Positions 1-9,186 of a stretch of 64,000 bases of DNA are shown here, one piece after another. A program made the translations under genes and the position numbers. Under the pieces are notes generated by a model. That model did no database searches, was not told the DNA's origin, and saw nothing but the letters and a program-made list of their open reading frames with translations. Numbering within the stretch: the stretch's first letter is position 1; each line of letters starts with the position of its first letter. This DNA comes from Alphaproteobacteria bacterium (GTDB taxonomy: Bacteria > Pseudomonadota > Alphaproteobacteria > UBA8366 > GCA-2717185): assembly GCA_028822585.1 (NCBI GenBank), contig JAPKDL010000003.1, positions 1 to 64,000 on the forward strand, in the 5' to 3' direction.

Positions 1-215
1 GGCGCCGATATTTCCGTACAGGGCATCACCCAAATGCAGCGCCGTATCGAGCGCCATAGCCGGTTGTTCCGCCGCCACGCGGGTCTCATTAAACACACGG
101 GCTTCGTCAACGCTTCCACCGCTGCTTCCAACGCTTCATGGCAAATAAAATCTTCTTCCCGGCCCTTCAAATTAAAGGACGCCAACAATCCATCATCCAC
201 CCAACCGATGCTGCT
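1..215 (-). pseudogene. class III adenylate/guanylate cyclase fragment, apparently frameshifted; runs off the left edge
   Basis: Minus-strand translation gives VDDGLLASFNLKGREEDFICHEALEAAVEAL in one frame and ARVFNETRVAAEQPAMALDTALHLGDALYGNIGA in another. The second resembles the ALHxGDVLYGNIGA segment of class III cyclases. A stop at 136-138 separates the second frame from any upstream start. Confidence 0.45.
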
Positions 216-1419
216 GCAAACGCGGCACCAGTTGCGACGTCGCAACACGGCGCAGACCCGCATCTTCGCTTTTCAGGCAGACCGGATGCAGCGCCAGCAG
301 AAGCCGTCCCGCCGCCGTGCCACCCCAGAACCAATCGGCGAGGTCCTTACTGGTCGCGGTGCCAGGTTTCGCGGTGGCGGCTTCCTGGTACCAGGCCTTG
401 ATCTCCTCGCTCGCTTGACGGAAAGCTTCGCCCAGGGGGGCGTCCGGCTTGGGATTTTCCGGCACGCTGTCTAGAAGCGCGTGTAGAAAACTTGCGATCT
501 CTTCGATGGAAATTCCAACCACACCAGTCGCCGTGCGGCCCCGAGATTCTTCGGCCAATTGGTGCCACGGGGCGAGGCTTTCGATTTCCGCGCGCATCGC
601 CATCAGCAATTCCGGCGTCGTTGTATCCGCCACATTCGCCAACGGAATGGAACAGGTCCAGCCCATCATCCCTTCTTCGGAAATGGCCGCGCCCGGCGCG
701 TCGTCGGGAAAATCCTCCAACACCGGCGACGGGCCATCAAGTTCCAGCAGCGCCAGCGCTGTGCGCAGCACCGTTGTTTGAAATTCAGGTTCGTTTGGCG
801 CGCCAAACGGACGGCCCAGTTCGAACGGAACCCACAGGAAACGCGGCGGGCGCATTCGTTCGGTATTGTCGCGAACCAGACTGATTCCAGTTGTCGCCAG
901 ACCTTCTTCTTCCAGATATTGGGCGGTCGCGCCAACGGCGCGGGTGCAATTTGGTCAGACCGGCACCAGGAGAACCCCATTCACCTGATCCTCTTTCAAC
1001 AACCCCGCGAGTTCACGTGCGGTCGGTTCGATTTCATGGGGATGCCACCCGGCACCGTTCAGCGAATAGTGAAAATCTGCGAGCTCACCAACCTCCCTCG
1101 CCGCCACCAATTCGCGCAGCCGGTCGATGGGGAAGACGACATTCACGTCCTGCTGAAAACCCGTGCGGTCATAATTCACCGAGCTTTGCGTCATCACCAG
1201 ATCGGCGGCATCGATATCGCCGGGGATTACCCGGTAACCCAAATCACGCAGCGCGAAATTACGATCGTCCCGGCGATGCAACCCCGCCGTCGTCACAATC
1301 GCGACGCGGCGTTGCGCCACGGGCGGCCCGGTGACCCAGGGCCGGGCTTCAAACGGCGGACAGTCCTTGTCTATCAAATGCCGCACGCCCACATCGTCAA
1401 GATCGCTTAATTTTACCAT
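193..1419 (-). CDS. GrdB/PrdB-related (glycine/sarcosine/betaine reductase component B-like) family protein; probable selenoprotein with in-frame UGA at 955-957
   Basis: ORFs 955..1419 and 193..855 are in the same frame and joined by a stop-free 99-nt stretch. Read-through gives ...KEDQVNGVLLVPV(U)PNCTRAVGATAQYLEEEGLATTGISLVRDNTERMRPPRFLWVPFELGRPFGAPNEP..., a continuous family-like protein of about 408 aa with a UxxC motif. Confidence 0.85.
928..942 (-). promoter_or_regulatory. candidate bacterial SECIS stem-loop
   Basis: Minus strand after UGA: CCAAAUUGCACC-CGCGCC-GUU-GGCGCG. Perfect 6-bp GC stem, 3-nt loop beginning with G, loop starting 18 nt after UGA. Confidence 0.65.
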
Positions 1420-1699
1420 GAAGAATCGTTAGACTACTAGGGTGCTGGAAACAAGGACGCACCTCCATTAAATTAATTACACTGCCTTGCAAAAAATCAG
1501 GTTGATGCGATGACCGTCCTATTCTGCCTTGAACGGCCCGACCCCATGATAGACCATCCGCGCCGCGCCACCACATCACCGCTTGCCAATGGAATACGGC
1601 GCAGTTTGTCTTTACGGCGCAGCCCACCGAACAAAAACCCTGCGGGGAGCTTCACGGTGTGCCGAATTGACCACCGAACTGATTATGCAGAAGTACGAA

Positions 1700-1854
1700 T
1701 AACCAGTCTGAGCGAGCTTGAGAATACGTTGGCGGTGGTAGTTGTACATACGAACCAAACTGGCGTATGCCAGATATTTCCCGGTCGGCAAGCCAGCAAA
1801 CAAGAACGAAAAAACTATGACGAAGAATTGCGAACAGACTTTGACGCCAAATGA
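1700..1854 (+). pseudogene. BrnT-like toxin C-terminal remnant
   Basis: LENTLAVVVVHTNQTGVCQIFPGRQASKQERKNYDEEL resembles the BrnT C-terminus (…ISAR.AS..ER..YEE). No intact N-terminal half in frame. Confidence 0.5.
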
Positions 1855-1990
1855 ACGCGCCGCACGTTCGGACGCGGATATCGATTACAGCGACATTCCC
1901 GAATTGGACGAAGAATTCCAGAAGGATGCAAGGGTAACGCCGCGGCGCGCAATGCCAAATGTCCGCCGACGTGACGGCGCATCAACATGA
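1817..1990 (+). pseudogene. BrnA-like antitoxin, truncated/degenerate
   Basis: MTKNCEQTLTPNERAARSDADIDYSDIPELDEEFQKDARV matches the BrnA SDIPEL-EF pattern and lies directly after the BrnT-like fragment. The C-terminal ribbon-helix-helix part is missing. Confidence 0.5.
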
Positions 1991-2176
1991 GCCCAATCCA
2001 CGTTAGATATCTCTGCTGGGCCGTTGCGGGCGCGCTCTTAATGCCCCTTATTTCCTCCGCGCGCGCCAGTTTCGACATTTCCAGCCTGCAAGTATACGCC
2101 CTCCTGGGGGAGGCCGCCGGGGGCGCGGCTGCAGGACTTTTAGGTGCCTGGATTACAACATTATCGCCCCGATAGT

Positions 2177-2311
2177 GACCGCGGCGCGGCGCGCGCAGAT
2201 ATCGACTGCACCGACATTTCCGAGCTGGGCGTGGACTTTTGGAAGAGCGCAAAGGTGACGCCTCCGCGCATGAAGCCGAAAGGCTATATGGCAAGAATGG
2301 CAGCGGTTTAA
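2177..2311 (+). pseudogene. second BrnA-like fragment
   Basis: DRGAARADIDCTDISELGVDFWKSAKVTPPRMKPKGYMARMAAV* is similar to the upstream DIDYSDIPELDEEFQKDARVTPRR segment. Confidence 0.45.
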
Positions 2312-2536
2312 TCCGCCTACTTAAATGCGCCTTAACGGGACTGATTTGTCGCATTTCTCGACATGACCCGTTGAACTAATGAACCGAGCCACGGTTGCTT
2401 AAGTCATTTTCGACGAAGTCCAAAAACCGCGGGCTCACGCAAGTATGGCCTGTCCCTCTCCTTCTCCCTCTAAGTGATCCAGTTCACATGTTGCAAAAGA
2501 AGAAATGGTAACATTATATTCATCTCCTCAACCCCT

Positions 2537-3679
2537 TCACCGCAAATCGCCCACTACAGCGAATAACGCGTCCAGCCCCCCACGGCCTTGCCAGCGGCAG
2601 CGGTCTGGCGACCAACCTTCTGCTTCGTCCGGGGCGTTGGCATTGTCTTTGAACGGCATTTCCAGAGTCATGGCGAGGCAGCCGAAATGTTCCGCGACAT
2701 GGGCGGTGCACATGGTGAGGTTTCCCTTGCCCGCAGGCGCCTTGGGATACCCGTGTTCAGTTTGGTAGTCCGGGTTGGCACGCATCAGCGCGGCATCGAA
2801 GGCCAGACGCAACTCGGACAGTTTTGGAGTCAGCGACGGGATACCGTCCGATCCGGCGATGAACACATAGGGCAGGCCTTCGTCCCCATGCACGTCCAGG
2901 CAGAAATCAACGCCGGTGTCCCGCATGCGCTCGCGCACCAGATAGACTTCCGGGCTTTTTTCCATAGTAGGGTCAGCCCATTCACGGTTCAAATTAGCGC
3001 CCGAAGCGTTCACGCGCAGATTTCCCCGGCGGCTGCCATCCGGATTCATGTTTGGCACGACATACAATGTGGCGGCGTCCAGCACGGACCGCGCCACCGG
3101 GTCTGCAGGGTCCAACATGCGGTCCACGAAGCCTTCCATCCAATACGACGCCTGGGTTTCGCCGGGGTGTTGGCGCCCGATGACCCAGCATTTGCGTTTG
3201 TCGGGATTCTCGGCGCCCCCCGAATTATGCCCAATGACCAGCATGTCCAGATCTTCACCATCCAGGGTTTGGCCGAGACACTCCAACCGCGCCCGGTCGG
3301 ATAATTGCGATTGGGCGATAAAATCCTGGCAGCGTTCCAGCGGGTAGGCGGCGAAATAGGCGTAATAGACCGCGTCGTGTTTGGGTCGGTGTTTGATCGT
3401 CAACCTGGTCCCGTCGTAGTCGGTAGGCACGCGAAACCAGGTCTGGCGATCATAGGACGCGACGGCGCGATACCCGTTCCACCCTTTCGTATAACTGGCG
3501 GCGCCCGCGTTTTCGATCACTAGGGCGCAGTCGACATCGCGCCCGCCAACAGCGCGAAAGTAGAACCATTGGAAATAATCAGCGTGCGCGTCCTTGCGGA
3601 TCGCCAGGCGTATATTCTCCGGGTTGGAGGCGTCGATGACGTCGATATTTCCCGAATCCGTTGGCGCGCTGATATACAT
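2537..3679 (-). CDS. M14-family zinc carboxypeptidase (cytosolic carboxypeptidase-like)
   Basis: ORF with GRQHPGETQASYWMEGFVD, NMNPDGSRRGNLRVNASGANLNREW and FCLDVHGDE motifs. Start taken at MYISAPTDSGN. Confidence 0.85.
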   Translation of the reverse strand: MYISAPTDSGNIDVIDASNPENIRLAIRKDAHADYFQWFYFRAVGGRDVDCALVIENAGAASYTKGWNGYRAVASYDRQTWFRVPTDYDGTRLTIKHRPKHDAVYYAYFAAYPLERCQDFIAQSQLSDRARLECLGQTLDGEDLDMLVIGHNSGGAENPDKRKCWVIGRQHPGETQASYWMEGFVDRMLDPADPVARSVLDAATLYVVPNMNPDGSRRGNLRVNASGANLNREWADPTMEKSPEVYLVRERMRDTGVDFCLDVHGDEGLPYVFIAGSDGIPSLTPKLSELRLAFDAALMRANPDYQTEHGYPKAPAGKGNLTMCTAHVAEHFGCLAMTLEMPFKDNANAPDEAEGWSPDRCRWQGRGGLDALFAVVGDLR

Positions 3680-3789
3680 CGGGCTTCTCCTGGTATCGTT
3701 AAAATTGATCTGACTTTTGATGGCTAAACAGTAAGGCCAGCCCGCGAAAACGCAAGCTGGCCTGTTCTGAAATGACACTCTTTTGTTAA

Positions 3790-4440
3790 TTATGCCGCCG
3801 CTTCGATCACCTCGCGATTAACGATAAACTCTCCATCACCGGCGGCGACAGGCAACAAACCCCCTTCCTCAATCTGCCCTTCAATAACAAGGCTGGCGAT
3901 AGGGTTTTGCGGCGTGCGCTGGATCACCCGTTTCAAGGGCCACGGCAGGACCGCGTTTTTTCCACATTCTTGCGGTATTCATCCAACGTGGTAGTGCCGA
4001 CGCAGTGGAGTTCCCCGCAAGCCAGGGCCGGTTTCGACATGTTCAACGCGGCCATCGCTCCTTCCGCCGCGCCCGCACCGACCAGCGTATGCAGCTCATC
4101 AACAAACACGATGATGTCGCCGCTCGCCACTTCGAATTTCAGCAGGACCAATTTCAACCGTTCCGCGACCATAGCGCCCAGACCAAGCGACAGCACCGCG
4201 CGGTTTTCAGACTTTCCAGCACGTCGCCATTGACGGTGAGCTGCGCCGGCACCGTGCAGAATTGTCGCCGCCGCCGTGCCTTCCGACAACGACAACGCCA
4301 ACAGAAGGCCTTTGGCGGTCACTAAATTGTCGCCGCCTTTTTCCGCAATCTGTTCGGTTTGATCAAACAGCCGCGCCATTTCCGGTGCCAGATAAACCTG
4401 TCCCGCGCGCGCGTTCGGGAAATTTTTCTTGTTTCATGTA
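3790..4440 (-). pseudogene. clpB: clpB remnant with internal deletion
   Basis: Minus-strand pieces [66 protein letters not shown] and [20 protein letters not shown] are joined to a ClpB C-terminus, [27 protein letters not shown]. Confidence 0.8.
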
Positions 4441-4686
4441 CACTCATCCTCTTGCAATCCCCCTTATCAGGCGGGTAGTTCATGAGGGTCGCCCAAATAT
4501 TAGGCCGCCCTCCCTCAGCAACGTCCGGAACCCTTTAAAGGCATTCCGTCCCCTCAACATGTAGATATCACGTATTATCCCCGCGAGGGTCTGACGCCGC
4601 TTTTATGTAACGCAAAGACCGTGCGCAATCGCGCCTGTCCGGTTAAAGTTTCCCAACACGCCAAACTTTAACAGCAGGTTGCCACC

Positions 4687-6027
4687 ATGCCCCCCATCAC
4701 AGAAGCTAAGCCCGTGACCTTTTCCGACCCGTTGCCGGACACCGTCGATGTCGTCGTTATCGGCGCAGGCGTGGCTGGAACCGCCACCGCCTATTTCCTC
4801 GCCAAGTACGGCGTTAAGGTGTTGTTGTGCGAAAAAGGCCGGGTTGGCGGCGAACAATCCAGCCGAAACTGGGGCTGGGTGCGTCAACAGGGCCGGGACT
4901 GGGCCGAACTGCCTATCATGATGGAGTCCAACCGCATCTGGCGCGGCCTGGCGGAAGAAACTGGCGAAGCGGACCTTACCTTCACGCAATCAGGCTGCGT
5001 CTATCTGGCCGAAGACGAGGCCATGTTGAAGAAATACGAAGACTGGCATGACATGGCGAAGCGCCATCAACTGGATACCAAGATGCTGAGCCGCGACGAG
5101 GTCTACGCGCGCTTCCCCAATATCAGCGGCAAATGGATCGCGGGCATGGTGACGGAAACCGATGGTCGCGCCGAACCGTTCGTCGCCGTGCCGGCACTTG
5201 CCCGCGCCGCCCGCGCGGCGGGGGCCGTGGTGATTGAAGAGTGTGCGGTGCGGACCCTGGACCGCCAGGCGGGGCGCATCACCGGCGTCATCACCGAAAA
5301 AGGCCACGTCCAATGCAACCAGGTCGTGCTGGCAAGCGGCGCCTGGTCGTCGAGTTTCGCAGCCAACGCCGGAACCAATCTACCACAATTGATCGTGCGC
5401 TCGACGGTGGCGCGCACCGAACCGGCGCCGCCACATTTCTCCAACAATCTATCGGTCCCCGGCATGGCGCTGCGACGGCGCGAAGACGGCGGTTACACGG
5501 TCACCAGCAGCGACTTTGCCGAACATTTTTTATCCCCAGCGTCGTTCAAGTATTTCTTCAAATTCCTGAAACTTCTAAAAGTCTCGGCGAAGGACGTCCA
5601 TATCAAACCGGGCGCGCCAAAAGACTATCCGGGCGCGTGGGGTACACCGCGCCGTTGGTCTGCCGAGGAGATCAGCCCCTTTGAACGGATGCGGGTGTTG
5701 CACCCGGCCCCTTCCCCCCTTGTCGTCCAGCGCATCCGGGAGCGCTTGCCAATGCGGTTTCCGGAATTGAAAGATGTTAATTTGGCCGAAGCCTGGGCCG
5801 GGATGATCGACGTTACGCCGGACGCGGTGCCGACGCTCGGCGAAGACCACCAGATTAAAGGGCTCTTCATCGCCACCGGATTAAGCGGCCACGGCTTCGG
5901 CATTGGCCCTGCGATTGGCCGCATCACCGCCGACATCGTGTCGGGCCGCGACCCCGGCTTCGACCTCTCCCGATTCCGGGCGGAACGCTTTTTCGACGGC
6001 AGCGAGATCACGCCGGGACCGTATTGA
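4687..6027 (+). CDS. FAD-dependent oxidoreductase (DadA-like)
   Basis: VDVVVIGAGVAGTATAYFLAKYGVKVLLCEKG dinucleotide-binding motif; C-terminal GLFIATGLSGHGFGIGPAIGRITAD. Confidence 0.9.
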   Translation: MPPITEAKPVTFSDPLPDTVDVVVIGAGVAGTATAYFLAKYGVKVLLCEKGRVGGEQSSRNWGWVRQQGRDWAELPIMMESNRIWRGLAEETGEADLTFTQSGCVYLAEDEAMLKKYEDWHDMAKRHQLDTKMLSRDEVYARFPNISGKWIAGMVTETDGRAEPFVAVPALARAARAAGAVVIEECAVRTLDRQAGRITGVITEKGHVQCNQVVLASGAWSSSFAANAGTNLPQLIVRSTVARTEPAPPHFSNNLSVPGMALRRREDGGYTVTSSDFAEHFLSPASFKYFFKFLKLLKVSAKDVHIKPGAPKDYPGAWGTPRRWSAEEISPFERMRVLHPAPSPLVVQRIRERLPMRFPELKDVNLAEAWAGMIDVTPDAVPTLGEDHQIKGLFIATGLSGHGFGIGPAIGRITADIVSGRDPGFDLSRFRAERFFDGSEITPGPY

Positions 6028-6104
6028 GGACAACACCTCAAATCTGCCCCACCTTGAGTTTCTTCGCTCTACCCGGATCCGAAAGATTATAAGGAACAGA
6101 CCCA

Positions 6105-6968
6105 ATGACAGCCGTCTACGATCCAAATGCAAATTTCGAGATCAATATTTGGGAAGAAGACTTCAAGGAAGTCCCCTCACGCATGCTCCTCGCAAGAATT
6201 TGTCAACCGATTGGGGATGGACCGTTTCCAGTGCTGCTCGACCTACATGGCGGTGCCTGGACGTTCAAGGATCGCCTGGCAAATGTGGCAATGGCCGAAG
6301 CCATGGCGCGCAGCGGGCTGCTGACGGTGTCCATCGATCTTCGCCTGGGCGGCGAAGCGCCATACCCGGCCTCGGTGCAAGACGCCAATTACGGCATTCG
6401 CTGGCTGAAGATGAAAGCGCCCGAATGGAATGGCGACCCCTCGACGATGGGCTTGCTTGGCAGTTCCAGCGGCGGCCATGTGGCGGAGTTACTCGGTATG
6501 CGACCGAACGATCCACGCTACAACGCGCTGCCGTTGGAAGGCTGCCCCGAGATTGACGCGCGCATTAATTACGTGGCGACCCGGTCGCCGATCAGTGACC
6601 CGCTGGCGCGCTACAACAACGCGCTCGCCAACGGGCGCCAGGAAATGGCGAATCGCCACCACGTGTATTTCAATCCCTTCAGCGACATCGAAGAAGGCAA
6701 TCCCCAATTGATCCTCGAGCGCGGGGAGCCGGTAGATTTGCCGCCAATGCTGGTCATGCAAGGCGGACTTGATGACAACGTCTTACCGGCGTTTCAAGTG
6801 AAATTCGGTGAAACCTACCGCGCCGCCGGGGGCGAATGTAAGGTCGAGGTCTTCGAGGGCTGCGGCCACTTATGGGTGCTCGAACCAGGGCCAGAGACTG
6901 ACCGTGCGCACGACATGGTTAAGGCGTTCATCGCTCACCAGCTTCACGCGCTGCAGCAATCGAACTGA
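6105..6968 (+). CDS. alpha/beta hydrolase
   Basis: LLDLHGGAWTFKDR oxyanion-hole motif; GLLGSSSGGHVAELLG nucleophile elbow; C-terminal GCGHLW. Confidence 0.85.
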   Translation: MTAVYDPNANFEINIWEEDFKEVPSRMLLARICQPIGDGPFPVLLDLHGGAWTFKDRLANVAMAEAMARSGLLTVSIDLRLGGEAPYPASVQDANYGIRWLKMKAPEWNGDPSTMGLLGSSSGGHVAELLGMRPNDPRYNALPLEGCPEIDARINYVATRSPISDPLARYNNALANGRQEMANRHHVYFNPFSDIEEGNPQLILERGEPVDLPPMLVMQGGLDDNVLPAFQVKFGETYRAAGGECKVEVFEGCGHLWVLEPGPETDRAHDMVKAFIAHQLHALQQSN

Positions 6969-7417
6969 GCGCATAACGCTTGATCTTATGCCTGTCGTTT
7001 ACACGTTCGGGCATAAAAACTGAAGTAAATTTTCCGATCATACTATTCGTTATTGTGACGTATGAGGTCTGCCATTAGCCAAATTGCGAAGTTCTGGCAT
7101 ACCGAATTCTCTTCCGTATTGCTTTCAATAACTGACACCCATTTTTGATGATGGTTGTTCCCGGATTTATTTCCGCTATACCTTACTAAGCAGAGCTTGA
7201 TAACCGCGTCGCCAACTTCGAAAATTGACCCAGCGGCGACATTAGGTACCACTGTCGCGTGCATTTCCAATCTCACGCGGTAGCATCGAGTTAACGCTCT
7301 CAACGTCATATGGTTGGTTAGAATTGGGGTCCCAAAAGGTCCCATGCATGGCTTTCAGATTGTGAACGAGATGAACTTCAAATCTAACTCGACTTAATCG
7401 AATAACAGGAGAATATT

Positions 7418-8632
7418 TTGCCGAAGATAATTAAGGATTTAATGCCGGGTGATTTGGAATTTCAGATGTTTGTTCTGGACGAACTGGCGGACGGTCTCAT
7501 CGCGAAGGGTGCCGACGTCTTGAAACTCACCATTGGCGTGCCTGAATTATTTATGCCCAAAGCCGTTCTCGATGGGATGATTGAAAAGCTCAGGGATCCT
7601 GATTTTGTCCGGCGCGTGTACCCCGAAGGCCTTCCCGAACTGCGCGAGGCCATTGTTGAGTTTTATAATCGGCGATATCAAGCCAACACAACAATCGACA
7701 ATGTCATCGTCAACACGGGAACGTCGCCGATATTTCGCAATATATTTCAACTTCTGTCGGGCCCTGAATACGAAATCATGATTCCGAAGCCCTATTACGC
7801 CCTTTATATGTATTGCGCGACATTGGCCGGGGCAACGGTTAAATTCTATGATATTGACATCGATACCAAACGCGTCGACATGGACTCGTTCCGCCGCAAT
7901 TTCTCGCCCGAGCGCACCTCCCTCGTGGTCATTAATTCTCCCGGAAACCCCATTGGCAACATCGTCACACCCGATGAAATGCGTGAAATTTACGAGATAG
8001 TAGATCGCCAGGCCTACGTGTTGAACGATGAAATTTATAACAACACAATGTTCTACGACGAATTCAAATCCCCCTTGGCGTTGTTCCCCGAATACAAGGA
8101 TATGACGATTGTCACGAACAGTTTCTCCAAGGGATTCCGAATGTACACCAAGCGCATTGGTTTCGCGATCCTGCCCACTGATTTGCAGACCAATTTGCGG
8201 GTCATTCAACAGCACACGCTGCTTTGCACCGATCCCTGTTATCAATACGGCATGATCGCCGCGCTCGCCGACGAGGAAAGTCCCCGGGAACTCACTGAAG
8301 TTTATAAGGGGCGCGCGGAATACACGACGAAACGCCTTACTGGTACAAGGTGCACGCCTATCGGCGCCGAAGGTGGATTCTACGCAATCCTCCGGTGCGA
8401 GGAATGGAACAAGGCGCAGGGCTTCGCATCCTCGAAGGAACTCGCACGGGATATCCTCGAAAAAGTACACGTCGCCGTGGTGCCCGGCACCGATTTTGGT
8501 GTGCCGCACGACTTGCGGCTCGCCTTTTGCAATGATCGGTATAACGAGGGGATTGACCGGCTGTATGAATATTTTTCCTCCTCGAATGAAGCCTTGACGC
8601 CCCAAGGTGCGTTGGAAAATTCACCTGCATAG
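7418..8632 (+). CDS. PLP-dependent class I/II aminotransferase
   Basis: VINSPGNPIG, LNDEIYNNTMF and TNSFSKGFRMYTKRIGF (PLP lysine region). Confidence 0.9.
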   Translation: MPKIIKDLMPGDLEFQMFVLDELADGLIAKGADVLKLTIGVPELFMPKAVLDGMIEKLRDPDFVRRVYPEGLPELREAIVEFYNRRYQANTTIDNVIVNTGTSPIFRNIFQLLSGPEYEIMIPKPYYALYMYCATLAGATVKFYDIDIDTKRVDMDSFRRNFSPERTSLVVINSPGNPIGNIVTPDEMREIYEIVDRQAYVLNDEIYNNTMFYDEFKSPLALFPEYKDMTIVTNSFSKGFRMYTKRIGFAILPTDLQTNLRVIQQHTLLCTDPCYQYGMIAALADEESPRELTEVYKGRAEYTTKRLTGTRCTPIGAEGGFYAILRCEEWNKAQGFASSKELARDILEKVHVAVVPGTDFGVPHDLRLAFCNDRYNEGIDRLYEYFSSSNEALTPQGALENSPA

Positions 8633-8904
8633 TGTTCTCAGGTGTGGATTCAGCAAGGTGTGATTAAAATTGACTGATGAAATGGTCGGTACTTTTACGG
8701 CAACAGTGGATCGCCTCGCCAAGTATTGATGCACGTGATGGCGCGAAACTTGCCCAAAAGGTCAAGATTTGGCCCTGCATGAGGTGCAAATCAGGTTTTA
8801 TACCCGAAAGCATCCAAAACAGGGCTTGCTGTCCATTTTTTCATCTATAAGCGTTGTTTTACTCCGTTGATTCTCACGTTGCCATTATGTGCACTTAATC
8901 GGAA

Positions 8905-9186
8905 ATGGGGGTACATGCCTCAGAAAGAGAGTTTCCTTTGCTTAAAGCCGTTGCCGTGAAAATTGCCGAAATTTACATACCAGCGGATCGTCGTAAGGAT
9001 ATGGACCCTGAAGCGATTGATGCAGCCGCCCAGAAAATCTTGGAAGACACCGAGGAACGGCCGATCCAAGTCCGCCTTGGTAAGAACCGCTACGTTCTTG
9101 TAAAAGGTGTCAACCGCCTCGAAGCCCACAAGGCCCTTGGGGAAGAAAGCATTCAGGCATACATCGTCCAGGCAAAGCGGTATTAA
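8905..9186 (+). CDS. small ParB N-terminal-like domain protein
   Basis: VAVKIAEIYIPADRRKDMDPEAIDAAAQKILEDTEERPIQVRLGKNRYVLVKGVNRLEAHKALGEESIQAYIV is ParB/sulfiredoxin-fold-like. Start uncertain. Confidence 0.7.
   Translation: MGVHASEREFPLLKAVAVKIAEIYIPADRRKDMDPEAIDAAAQKILEDTEERPIQVRLGKNRYVLVKGVNRLEAHKALGEESIQAYIVQAKRY

Noticed and set aside
559-1410. 283-aa plus-strand ORF (559..1410)
   Set aside because: Antisense shadow of the GrdB-like gene; Arg/His/Gln-rich translation without domain signals.
1815-2354. 179-aa minus-strand ORF over the BrnA remnants
   Set aside because: Low-complexity Arg/Pro/Ala composition; the recognisable protein signal is on the plus strand.
7547-8605. 352-aa minus-strand ORF
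   Set aside because: Antisense to the clearly coding aminotransferase.
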